From positions 8,837,647 through 8,901,646 of the forward strand of contig OY365810.1 in assembly GCA_959347315.1 (NCBI GenBank): DNA of 64,000 nt, in the 5' to 3' direction. How positions within the stretch are numbered: position 1 is the stretch's first letter; every line of letters starts with the position of its first letter. Of this stretch, positions 46,101-55,858 are shown in pieces. The stretch comes from Bimastos eiseni. Lineage: Eukaryota > Annelida > Clitellata > Crassiclitellata > Lumbricidae. The notes below the pieces were generated by a model that saw only the letters and a program-made list of their open reading frames with translations, made no database searches and was not told the origin of the DNA. Both the position numbers and the translations under genes were made by a program.

Positions 46101-49100
46101 ATTCAGGCAGGAAACATTTTACAGCAGCACTGCTGAGAAGGTATCTAAGAAATCTGAGCTAAGGCTGTACCGATGTACCGTCTGTACTCTCTACAACGCA
46201 GCTGCTCGTCTGATTGCCCGTCTTCGTCATTTCTCACATATATATACTTTCATGACTCAACATCTTCATTGGTTCAAAATCATCTTTCTTGGCAACGATT
46301 ATAACTGCCAATATGTACTATACCGATTGTTCTAACAATTGGTTCCATTGTTGATATGGCCAATTAATCGGTACAGACTTAACCTGTGTGTGCTATCAAA
46401 TTCAATGAATCTGAGCACAAGCATTCATAGCATTGTTAGAAGGTCACACTTAGAACCAGCACGAGTGAGAAAGACAGAGACAGACAGACAGAGACAGACA
46501 GACAGAGACAGACAGATAGAGACCAAAAAGACAACCACACATAACAGAACAGCTCAAAGGGATTGGTCTGTCAGCCAGTGCTCAGCAGAACCTTCAGTTA
46601 ATCACTCCTAGCTCTGTTAGTTAAAAAATATGAAAAAATATATATCAATGGAAATGTTACTATAAATATATAATGAACACATACATCGTTATTTATATAA
46701 AGACAAGCCTTCTTCAGATGAATGATACTTGAGCATACAGTGCCTCTGAGAGGCTCTTAAAATGTGACATACAAGTGTTCAATTATATAGACACATCGCA
46801 GGTGTATAAGTAATTAATTCACCTGTACTTTAACATTCCATTCTGCGATGTATTGTTTAGATCCTTCAAAGTCTGACGGAAGAACGAGGTAAGATCGGAA
46901 AATCTCCATGTAGTTGTCAAAACTGTGCGATGGAAACAACTGAATCTGACGATGTGAGAATCGCGACTTTACTCTTTTCTCCAACAATTCGGTCACATCC
47001 TGCAACACAATTTCCTCAAACTGCTAAACAAACATTTATTAAACAAAATCATAGAAATTGGTATTAGCACAAATCAATGCATGATGTTGTAAAGTAACAG
47101 CAATGCTTCAGCATTCCCACAAGGCATGACATATTAGGTATTTTCTACACAAATGTGTTATCACCAAAGTGATTGATCTGCAAAAGGAAAACAAATTGCA
47201 AATATAATGCATCTCAGAAATTTATAAGTGTCAAAGGGACCAGCTTATTCACCTATTTTAAAGCAAAATTAAATAAAAGTATAATTTAGATAATTGTTGT
47301 GCCTACAATTCTTGCTGTGAGTCCGATGACGCAGACGGGTGCCTGGGCCGACTGTGCGACATCAAAGAGATTGTAGAGCAGAGTCTGGTTCTTGTGATAA
47401 GTGAAGAGATCAAATTCATCGAGAACGAACAGAACGCACTTGCTGCATTTGTCACCTGTTCACACCAACATTTGTTACAAAGACAAACAAATTACAAATA
47501 AATCAAAACATTCTTTGCAATAAACTGTAATCCATTTTTACTCTGGGTTTCCCTATCCTATCGGTTAACTGAACACCACTCCTTAAATTTAGATCATACA
47601 TTACATTTTAAGTTTGAGATCAATCAAAGGAGCTCATGAAATAAATTTAACAAAGACACTGATGATTTAACAAAAAACCAGATGTACCGTAACAAAATAG
47701 AGGAGCTACAAACACTGACCCAAATAGACAGAGTGGAAAACTGAAAATATGGGACTCCGACCGCAGATGAAGCAGATAGCAACATAAGAAGCGAAGCAAA
47801 TACTAAGCATTTCTTACTCAAAATTACATCTAATAACTCCTGAAGTGTCATAATCCAGTTACAGAAAAAGGCAGAAATCTAACAAGTTGGAGTAACTAGA
47901 AGGTTAAAGCTGTGGATGGTCAGCAAGCTTAAACAGGTGAATTTTAAGTTTAGCTCTGAATGACATTAGAGAATTGACGTAAAACCCCAGAACTGGGCAA
48001 TGAATTACGAGCTTCCTTATCAACTTCAGTACCATCTCAATGCATTTAAATCTTGAACATCAAAACAACAGGAAGGTAACCAAAAAGCATAATTCATTCA
48101 TGTCTAACTTATCAAATTTGGCAACTAATTAACCCTTTAACGACCAGCGGTATACATCATGCCTGACGTGATATCATGTACTGGTCGTTAAAGGGTTAAT
48201 AATAAGGATTATCTGCAAGCGATACTCACTTAGATCACAAGCACACAGCAATATGCACAAACAATAAAACCTAGAAAAAAATTATATAAATTCTGTACTA
48301 ATAAAAAATATTTTACCACTTTTGAGAGAGTCTAACAGAAACTGAAGATTTTCAGCAAATGATCCCTAAAACAAATACAATCAAAAGAAAAAAAAGACAA
48401 TAAATCACATAAGACCAAACAGTAATTAATATAACTATCACCTTACTCTAAATCTCTAATGTATTAGATTCACAACGCTTATGTGGCTGGCTGTCTCTAA
48501 ATTCAAATGGTAGAAAGCAAAAAATGTATCAGAATAAACACTTCTGTTAATGCCTCAAAATAAAAATGATAGAAAGTAACAAATTTAAGAACTCTTAGCA
48601 TATTTGTGTTTCTGTATCAATCGGAACATAAATCAACTGGCAAATGCTTTTATATCTATCATGTCCTAATGTAAAATGGTAATAGTAATAACTTACAAAG
48701 ATTCTATTGCCAACAACATTTTCCAGTTCCATCTGTCGTGTGATTTCCTTCAGAGCTAATCTGTCATCTGTTTGTAAGAGACCTAACACGAAAATAACTT
48801 TGAATTAGGACATTCCTGACATCAAGCACCCTTCATCCAGCAACTTCCAACAGATACAAGAACTACCACATGACACCATTGTGGCATCAGTAATTTTACA
48901 AAACCATGAATTAAAAAGGACGTGAGAAGCCTAAGGCAACATTTCGACAACACCACGAAGACAGTATCCAATCCATGCTGAATGAGGGATGTAAGTCAGG
49001 AAAATACATTGACAATGAATGGTATTATTCCAAATGAACATATCAGAGTGAAGAATCACAATCACATGCATTGATAATCTTTCTTACACTCTCTTAAGTC

Positions 49101-51075
49101 TGTTGTGGAATTAACTTACAAAGGAATTACATCAACTTTTTCAATAATTACAAATCATAGAATCCAATTTGATCTTTTCAAGCTTCTTAATTTCATGAAA
49201 ATTAAGATTTAAAATATCAAGTCTACAAGGATGAAAACTCAAGGCATTTGTTTTCTAATGGAATAACATCATTACCAAGATTTAACAATGACCAAACAAA
49301 CCATAGCTACCATTTAGTTGAACTTCAATTAAATTGTTTTTAAAGTCTTCCTTTTGTTTCAATTCATCCAGAACAGTATTCAGTAACTAAAATAAGTAGA
49401 CAGATTACAGTTAAAACTAAACAAAGTTTTTAGCAATCGTCAAAAAGAATTATTCACAACAATTCTCAATTAATAATAAAACTAACACTCATTCATTTGC
49501 TGCAGTGTGTTCCAAATCTCTGGACAGAAAGATCTCAGATATTCTGAACTACACTGTGCATTGCAAATTTCATTTATGGAATACATAAAATTACAAATCT
49601 CAAAATGCAAATTCTCATTTCCATTATTTCAGTCATAACACACATTGTTTCTCAATGTAACCCTTCAAATTCAGATCAATAAATGTCTTCATCACACATA
49701 AGCAATCATTTAACCTACTCTTAAGTAACCTAACCTATACCCTAAACTCTGCAAACTCACCATTCCATGTCCAACCATTTCAGACTGTTGAACTGCCTCA
49801 CTTCAGCTTCTCCTATACCTTGAGCAATCTCGTCTGTTTCATTGCTTCTTCACTACAGTCTGTCAGGCTTTGTGTCTAACCCCTTCACTTAAACTGTTAG
49901 AACTGCAATCCCTTAATTGGATCTCTACATCACCATTGATCGCTGGCAGACCACGATATCTTTTTGCAATGCATTGAGACTGTTTGTGGTCTTCTTTGGC
50001 TGTGCTTCAACATCACCGGCCACTTCCAAATGGTAATCTGTGGGGACGCTAGACCTCTGCCACCTCTCACCATGCACTTTGCCCGCTTGATCACCCTGAC
50101 CTTCTTGTCCAACGAACGAGGGTATCCATGGCTAAATCTTATGCTTTTGCCTTCATTGCCCTGCACTATGGAACACCTCCCTCAATCAAATCATTATCAG
50201 ATAATAACCAGTGGTCCACAAGCATCCTATCGCTACTCTTTTGTCTCTGGGTCTCTCACGCCGGGTGTGAATGGTATGTACCATGAGAGGCTCTTTATAA
50301 ATATACAGATACAATATACAATACAATACCAGTGACTTTTTATGGCCAATAGAATAAAAATCATAAAAGTATTGATCTAATCCCTAAAAGCAATGACAAG
50401 CATACATTGAACTGACCATTGTTTTTCCACAACCTCGAGGTCCTACGAGCAGCAATGAATTGCTCTCACCGGTTGAAACAGATCTCCAAATTAGATCTTT
50501 CAGCTTACTGAAAGAGATAATTCAAGTCTGCAATAAATGCAGGCCAATAAAAATTTTATAAATAGGAAATTGCTGCAAATGCATGCCATATGTAACTGCA
50601 AGAGCTACAGATCTGAAATGCATTTACAAATTTTCCATATTATTCAATATCACGAACAATTGTGATATCCCAAACGATTGTAAACAACTTAACAACAACA
50701 AATGAGTCAAACCTAAAACTTTAAAAAATTGATCTCATGAAAACAAAAGATTAAAGAACTATAAATAAATTAATACAAAACTGAATGATAAGACCAGTCA
50801 AAAGTGTGAGCTTTAATAGGGCCTATGCAACTATGCAGCCAATATAATAAACATGTTGCACAAGAGAAAATAAAGAAATAAAATAATAAAATATTAAAGC
50901 CAAGGTTTTTATTATTTGCACATGGGATGTAACAAGTTTCTCTTAGAAAAGCTCAGTCCTGCCTCAATTCTTTTTCATATCCATGTACAGCTGGAACATG
51001 GCTGTTTCTAAACAGACGCTTTCTCAGCAGTGCCTGCACTCTGGCAGTTGTGCTTTCCAACTTCTCCAGTGACAT
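42994..51075 (-). CDS. ORC4: Origin recognition complex subunit 4, twelve coding exons, complete
   Basis: Twelve - strand exons join to 1290 bp, giving 429 residues plus stop, close to human ORC4 (436). ORC4 is an AAA+ subunit of the nuclear origin recognition complex that marks replication origins and helps load MCM2-7. Walker A GPRGCGKT is at residues 60-67 and Walker B LFVLDEFD around 147-154. [12 protein letters not shown] lies in the AAA+ lid region, and the winged-helix end carries AFEHL, KEYQLM and [10 protein letters not shown]. Exons are 50963-51075, 50417-50507, 49311-49386, 48697-48782, 48317-48365, 47307-47455, 46823-46999, 45952-46038, 45148-45259, 44186-44281, 43625-43689 and 42994-43182. 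All phases agree and no stop interrupts. The start ATG follows a 'ttttacag' acceptor by 15 bases, so an upstream 5'UTR exon is likely. The first intron needs a GC donor. Human ends ...RQWATSSLSWL; here the end diverges to [11 protein letters not shown]. Confidence 0.96.
43625..43689 (-). CDS. ORC4: ORC4 coding exon 11
   Basis: A 65-bp exon, acceptor 'ctgttttag', donor 'gtctgt'. It completes a Glu codon and then encodes [20 protein letters not shown] and K, matching human EFQKFVQRK...FEKPVVMK. Confidence 0.94.
44186..44281 (-). CDS. ORC4: ORC4 coding exon 10, winged-helix start
   Basis: Acceptor 'gttttattttag', donor 'gtaaga'. It encodes [20 protein letters not shown] and [12 protein letters not shown], matching human [20 protein letters not shown]. 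Confidence 0.96.
44535..44790 (+). mobile_element. tRNA-like SINE, family C
   Basis: 'gatgcctagtggttagtgtg' (A-box-like) and 'agggctttaaatcccc' are followed by 'cagccaactcaaccataatg' and 'tctgtcagtgggaagatgag'. The same order occurs inverted at 26395-26580. Confidence 0.6.
45148..45259 (-). CDS. ORC4: ORC4 coding exon 9
   Basis: Acceptor 'ggttgtag' and donor 'gttcaa'. It encodes [20 protein letters not shown] and [18 protein letters not shown] second in-phase acceptor ('catctgccag') 18 bases downstream would remove LLPICQ; the longer form aligns better. Confidence 0.9.
45952..46038 (-). CDS. ORC4: ORC4 coding exon 8
   Basis: Acceptor 'ctcttgcag', donor 'gtcagc', 29 codons: [20 protein letters not shown] then DIRALQSFM. 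It aligns with human [24 protein letters not shown]. Confidence 0.9.
46470..46525 (+). repeat. ORC4: (GACA)n microsatellite in ORC4 region
   Basis: 'agacagacagagacagacag' units; the overlapping ORF is repeat-driven. Confidence 0.88.
46823..46999 (-). CDS. ORC4: ORC4 coding exon 7
   Basis: Acceptor 'gtgttgcag', donor 'gtgaat', phase 0 on both sides, 59 codons beginning [20 protein letters not shown]. The [11 protein letters not shown] string is invariant in animal ORC4. Confidence 0.96.
47307..47455 (-). CDS. ORC4: ORC4 coding exon 6, Walker B
   Basis: Acceptor 'gtgtgaacag', donor 'gtaggc', 49 codons after the split Gly. It holds [20 protein letters not shown] (Walker B LDEFD) and [12 protein letters not shown], the sensor strand. 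Confidence 0.95.
48133..48195. mobile_element. 63-bp piggyBac-like miniature element
   Basis: TTAA on both sides (48129-48132 and 48196-48199) encloses CCCTTTAACGACCAG ... CTGGTCGTTAAAGGG. The TTAA target and CCC...GGG ends are the piggyBac hallmark. It lies in an ORC4 intron. Confidence 0.75.
48317..48365 (-). CDS. ORC4: ORC4 coding exon 5 (49 bp)
   Basis: A very short exon between 'ttgttttag' and donor 'gtaaaa', encoding [16 protein letters not shown] plus one base of a split Gly. Human has GSFAENLSFLLEALKKG. Confidence 0.93.
48697..48782 (-). CDS. ORC4: ORC4 coding exon 4
   Basis: Acceptor 'tcgtgttag', donor 'gtaagt'. It encodes [20 protein letters not shown] and NVVGNRIF after the split Gly, almost identical in pattern to human ORC4. 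Confidence 0.96.
49311..49386 (-). CDS. ORC4: ORC4 coding exon 3
   Basis: Acceptor 'cttattttag', donor 'gtagct', phase 0 in and phase 1 out. It encodes [20 protein letters not shown] and EVQLN; the last Gly codon is split. This corresponds to human LINHALKEL...VHLNG. Confidence 0.95.
50417..50507 (-). CDS. ORC4: ORC4 coding exon 2, Walker A
   Basis: Acceptor 'atctctttcag'; one base completes the preceding codon, then [20 protein letters not shown] and [10 protein letters not shown]. The donor is 'gtcagt'. GESNS...GPRG.GKTM is the ORC4 signature. Confidence 0.95.
50963..51075 (-). CDS. ORC4: ORC4 coding exon 1
   Basis: It encodes [20 protein letters not shown] then [17 protein letters not shown]. 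The acceptor 'ctcttttacag' lies just upstream (exon begins at 51090), leaving a 15-base 5' leader in this exon. Reading on past 50963 meets TGA after RQD. No GT in the required phase 2 exists before that stop. A GC donor (AG|GCAGGA) at 50962-50961 gives the correct phase. Confidence 0.8.
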
Positions 51076-51289
51076 GATACCGACTTCTGTCTGTAAAAGA
51101 GGCAATGAAAACAAATGATTGATTAAAGAAGAACAGAACAAATAACTTCCAGGGCAAATTCGATTGAACGTCAAGCGAGGAATCTCAAAAGACAGAAAAT
51201 GGCTACAGGAAGCTTAATCGATGTCTCTGAACTCACATATTTCACATGCGAGCACTGCATATGTGAAGGGGTGGTCAATTTATTTACTT

Positions 51290-51990
51290 ATTTACGTCAC
51301 GTTGGTTGATTGGCTAGAGTGGTCAGTGGTTCGATCCTCGTCCGAGGAGTTGATGTACATGTAGGTAAGATATGGTTCTGGTAAGATAGTTTTAGCATTG
51401 GTAATTATTCCATGTGCTTGATGTCAGGCTACATAAGCATTTAATTTCATCATATACAGCTTCTATTTATGTGTTATTCTTTCCATCAATCTAGCTACTT
51501 CTTAACCAGGTGTCTTCTCATTACATCCAGCCTCTATTTATGTGTGATTCTTTTCATAACATCCAGCCTCTATATTCATAGACTAAAACGTTCTATGCAG
51601 TGTTTATGTTAACTGCTCAATATACATTAATAAACAATTACCGACGCCAAAATCATATTTTACCTACATGTACATCCTATTGTGAGTGTAATTACTATTG
51701 CTTGCTTTCTGTTTTAGCTTCTCCTAGTATTATTTTTTGATTGTACATTATTTACTCTAACTGCTCTGAGGATGTCTGTTACGTAATTGCTTGCTATGAT
51801 CATACCGTGAGTGTACATTCTTTGAATGTTCATATATAATGTGTCCGCAGTGCGTTTGCAAGCGGTTCAATAAAGTGCATACTTACTTACTTACCTTTAG
51901 CAAGTCCTTAGCGCACAACTGCTATTGAGGTGTGTACACTTCTGAGCTCTGGGCGTAGGAGGGCGATATCAAAGGCAGTTGTAATGTATT
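51290..51990 (+). mobile_element. tRNA-derived SINE, family A, interrupted
   Basis: The head at 51290-51350 (A-box 'gattggctagagtgg', B-box 'ggttcgatcct') and the body from 51896 ('agcaagtccttagcgcacaa') belong to one family A SINE. About 540 bp lies between them and ends in an (ACTT)n tail at 51882-51895. Confidence 0.7.
51352..51676. repeat. 325-bp inverted-repeat unit inside the interrupted SINE
   Basis: 23-bp arms at 51352-51374 and 51654-51676 are reverse complements with one mismatch; the core is 'gatgtacatgtaggtaa'. The left arm begins at the point where the SINE stops. Confidence 0.6.
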
Positions 51991-52361
51991 AATTCACTGT
52001 AGAAAACCAGTAAACAATCTATGATGAAAACAAATCCAAAATATATGCGCCATCACCTGAAAGAAATACAACACAGAGTTCTTCAAATCAAGTATAATTT
52101 ACCCAATAACTGCTCTAAAATTATTCCAGAATTGTAATACTGACACGCTTATGCTGAACCTCCACTGCATATGTTTTATTTAACTGTAAGGCTGTCATAT
52201 ATTGAACTTTTAAATAACAGTTTATTATTTTCGGAACTTCTTCCCGCTTTACCGTGTGCAGGTGGCGCTGCAACGAGTGGGCGATTTATAAAATTGTAAT
52301 CGATTCTTAGAAATAAGTAAGAGCTTCCGTCGGCTAGCACAATATGGTTTTATACAGTGAA

Positions 52362-53110
52362 GTAATACAATACAATACAATTGCATCTGATATTGCCCTC
52401 CTCCGACCAGATCTCAGACGTGCACACGCCTCAATAGCGCAATTGAAGTTATATTACGGAGCAGCCGTGCGCTAAGGACTTGCTCAAGGTCCCTATGCAC
52501 ATCAACTCCTCAGACGAGGATCGAATTAACCCACACTCTCCGAATTACAAGCCGACCACACTAGGATTGCCGCTATCGAGTAGTTTTGGAGTCGAGTACC
52601 CGGTCGAGTAGCTAAGCGGGTACTCGAGTACACACTAATACCGGAAGTGCTTAATATAAGCTGTTTAATAGTAATACAAGCTGTAGCCTGCAAGCATTGA
52701 ACTGAATTACTGCCATATACCATAGATAGTCACTGCGTCTGCCAGACTGCCTGTCAGTAATAGTAAGTAAGGAAACTATAAAAGTCTATAACCTGGACCT
52801 AGTATAGGCTGCAACTTTCCTGCAAGGCTGCAACTGCCAATTTGTATTGAATTAACTCACCATAATTTGGAAAACTGGAACCGGAAATTGACATTTTCCG
52901 ACCGGAAGTGGAATTAAACGACCGGAAGTGGAATTTAACGGGTACTCTAGCAGTAAAAACTTACTCCAGTACTTTTGGAGTCGAGTACTCGCGAGTACCC
53001 GAGTACCCGCGGCAGCCCTAGACAACACTAACCCATATGGTTTGAAACCGTAAGCGCAGTCTATGGTTTATATATCTATACTCTAACCAATCAGCCACCG
53101 TGCCGTAAGT
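52362..53110 (-). mobile_element. tRNA-derived SINE, family A, split by a hAT-like element
   Basis: The - strand body and tail are at 52362-52560 ('gaccttgagcaagtcctta', tail 'ttgtattgtattgtat') and the tRNA head is at 53085-53110 ('cggtggctgattggttagag'). Between them sit the 459-bp element at 52562 and about 60 bp of other sequence. Confidence 0.7.
52562..53020. mobile_element. hAT-like miniature transposon, 459 bp
   Basis: The termini are TAGGATTGCCGC and, inverted, TAGGGCTGCCGC. The flanks GACCACAC (52554-52561) and GACAACAC (53021-53028) form an 8-bp target duplication with one mismatch. It contains repeated 'gagtactcg'/'gagtaccc' motifs and no ORF. Confidence 0.75.
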
Positions 53111-53351
53111 AAGAAAACAAATTGATTACCCCTTCGTGCATGCGGTGCGCGGATGTGAACTAATAATTGGGCTTATAAATGAGTTCAGAGACATTGCTTG
53201 GGCTCATCTACGAGTGCTTTTTCGATAGATCAGTCAAAGGGAGTACAATCGGTTACCTACATGTAGGCTTATACTTATGATTATCCTGTTAGGCTATTAT
53301 ATAGGAATAGGCTTAAACGTAAGGAATTTAACGTCAGAAGGAAATGATAAT

Positions 53352-53480
53352 CAGTGTTGGGCACGAGGCCAAAAAGTCAAGACCAACACCGAAACAAAGA
53401 CCGAGAGGTCCAAGACCAAGGTCGACCGAGACCGAGTGGTCCGAGATCAAGACAGTGACCAATACCGATACTCTTTTCTA
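53352..53480 (+). mobile_element. Truncated hAT-like terminus
   Basis: CAGTGTTGGGCACGAGG followed by 'caagaccaaggtcgaccgag'-type repeats looks like one end of a hAT-type element. No inverted partner was found nearby. Confidence 0.4.
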
Positions 53481-54714
53481 TAAACAATTCATTTTATTAA
53501 GACGCTAAAACTGATTAATACGCTTCAAACATTAATTGTAGGCCTATTGCTGAAGAATGCTAATCTTAATGTTTGGTCTAGAAAACAGTTTACCGGCCAC
53601 TCTGAACTTTTGAGGGTTCACCCCTTGGCTCTAGCGTGAGAATATCGCACAATAAATTACTTAGGCCTAGCATACTATATATGCCTATATACAATAGGTA
53701 AATACTTAAAAGACACCTGAACAAGTAGATTAACGTTCCGTTTGAATGGTGTAGGCTACTTGTACCACGGATCTCGGAATTGTGAGCCAACAGTGTTTAC
53801 ACGTGGTCAACCACATAATTATTAGGTTGTTTCAAAATCTTGAAATTTGTGAAAGCAAATTTGGAAATGACTGCATTGGCTATGATGACCCTGAGGGACA
53901 AGCAATGTACGTAGGCACCTCGGCTGACCAAAGAAAAATGTCTTATTGTTAATAACACCAATTTTAAATTTAATTCTTTGCTCGACAGGTAGGCAATGCA
54001 ATGCTTTAAGAACGGGAGTTATGTGATCCAACTTATGAGAACCGGTAACGACCCTGGCCAGGCAGTTTTGACCTCGTATCAGCTTCAGTAAGTTTAGTTT
54101 AGTTCAGAATCTGTTAAGCAATTACCAGAAATGTGTAGTGGTTAAAATGGATATCGTAGATATCCTACTATTTTGCAAATCAATAAAAATAATAAAGCGA
54201 CTGGCAAAGTGTATTTAACAATAATGAGGGATTGAGAACCAATCTAATTGGACACCAGAAGTGCAGAGGGAATTATCTGACCCAACAGTTCCAAAAATCA
54301 AAAATCAATTCATAGTAATGAACTCTGCAGCAGGTTGAATATTTGTAACATCTTGCGCTATATCATCTTTATCTGATTGTCTCAACAGACTTAAAGGTCG
54401 AAGGTACAAAGAACGTTGAGCAATAGGCCTAGGCCTATTCAGTTGCTCAATTGCTAGCAACAGTCAACATTGCATTCACTCTTGCAATACATACTATTCA
54501 CCGTTTATTTTATTTTTTAAGTCAGATTGTTTAGGCTTGTTCGGTGGATCTTAAAACTGTGTTCAGATGGACCTACATTAGTTTGTGAGTGGACTTTTTA
54601 TAACAGTTATCCTATCTAAAATCGGTAGCCATCGGACAATTGACCCATAAAGTCTACGTCAAAAGCAAAATCGAAAGTGCCTCGATTTTTGGATTGATCC
54701 ATGCAGGTGATGTA
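53481..54714. other. 5' flank of the TRIM-like gene
   Basis: No promoter element can be named with confidence. An acceptor-like 'tgatccatgcag' ends at 54705, implying an upstream non-coding exon somewhere in this stretch. Confidence 0.4.
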
Positions 54715-55858
54715 ATGGCTGCGAAAGATCTAGACAGTAGTGCCATCAAAAAACAAGAGCTCGACGATATGATTACATGTTGTATGTGCACCGAAGTCTT
54801 CATCGATCCGAAAGCATTGCCATGCCTTCATACGTTCTGCATGAAATGCATCCAAGAGACTGGGCACAAAACCAACAAAAGACCAGGAGATGAGATGCCT
54901 TGTCCAATCTGTAGACAAATGTTCAAGATTCCAAAAGAAGGATTTCATGGACTACCTAAAAATTTCTTCATCGAGCGGCTGATACAAGCTTCAAATATTT
55001 CAAATCAGGCAGCGTCCACCAGAGTTTTATGTGATGCGTGTCTAGACGATGATAAACAAGAAACAGGGAAAGAAATTCCAAACGCCGTTGCACACTGTGT
55101 TGAATGCAAGTACAATTTGTGCGAGAAATGCAGCAAAGAACATGGAGAATTAAAATTTACAAGGAATCATAAATTGATGCCATTGACTGAACATGACGAA
55201 GGCCAAAATGTAATGACAGATCCAGCACCAAGTCTTTGTGAACTGCATGAGCAAAAAGTTATGGATGTATATTGTGCTGATTGTAAAACAGTTGTATGTG
55301 CTATCTGCTTCATTGACTGCCATAAGAACCATGAAGGTTCTCATGTTAACAGATTCGTGGATGGCTTTCAGAAACAGATGGAAAGCAATGTAAAAGCAAT
55401 AAATGAATGCAAGACTAAAGCTGAGGCGGAAAAGGTAGCACTAATGAAAGTAATGGAAGACACAAAGAATATGGTTGAGACTTTAGAATGCCAGACAGAG
55501 AAACGAAAGGATGAAGTGAAGAAGCTTGCAGATGAGCATGCACATTCTCTAATACAAGGTCTATGTTTGATAAGGCAAAGGCAACTGAAAGAAATCCAAA
55601 TGGAAACAGGTGACATTGATACATATCTATCTAGTTTAGAAACGTACAATTCTTACTCTCAGCAGATAATTGCCAAAGGATCAGCTAGCGATATATGTCG
55701 CGCATTTTCTGACTTATCTGCAAGAGCGGCGGAGTTGCAAGAACAATGCAAACCTACCACAGAAAGAGCAATTCAATCTTTCAATTTCCACTTCAGAAGA
55801 TCAGAACTTGAAGAATTTCTAAAGGAAACTTGCGAAAACCTGATTGGCGAAATTGAAG
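54715..55858 (+). CDS. TRIM-like gene exon 1: RING, two B-boxes, coiled coil
   Basis: Open from MAAKDLDSSAIKKQELDDMI through the RING (CCMCTEVF ... CPICRQMF), B-box 1 (CDACL ... CVECKYNLCEKC) and B-box 2 (CELHEQKVMDVYCADC), into a coiled coil ending ENLIGEIE. The donor is 'gtaagc', phase 1. Confidence 0.92.

Noticed and set aside
54640..54714. 25-codon N-terminal extension of the TRIM protein
   Set aside because: A strong acceptor-like 'gatccatgcag' ends at 54705, and RING proteins usually start close to the RING; the ATG at 54715 is preferred.
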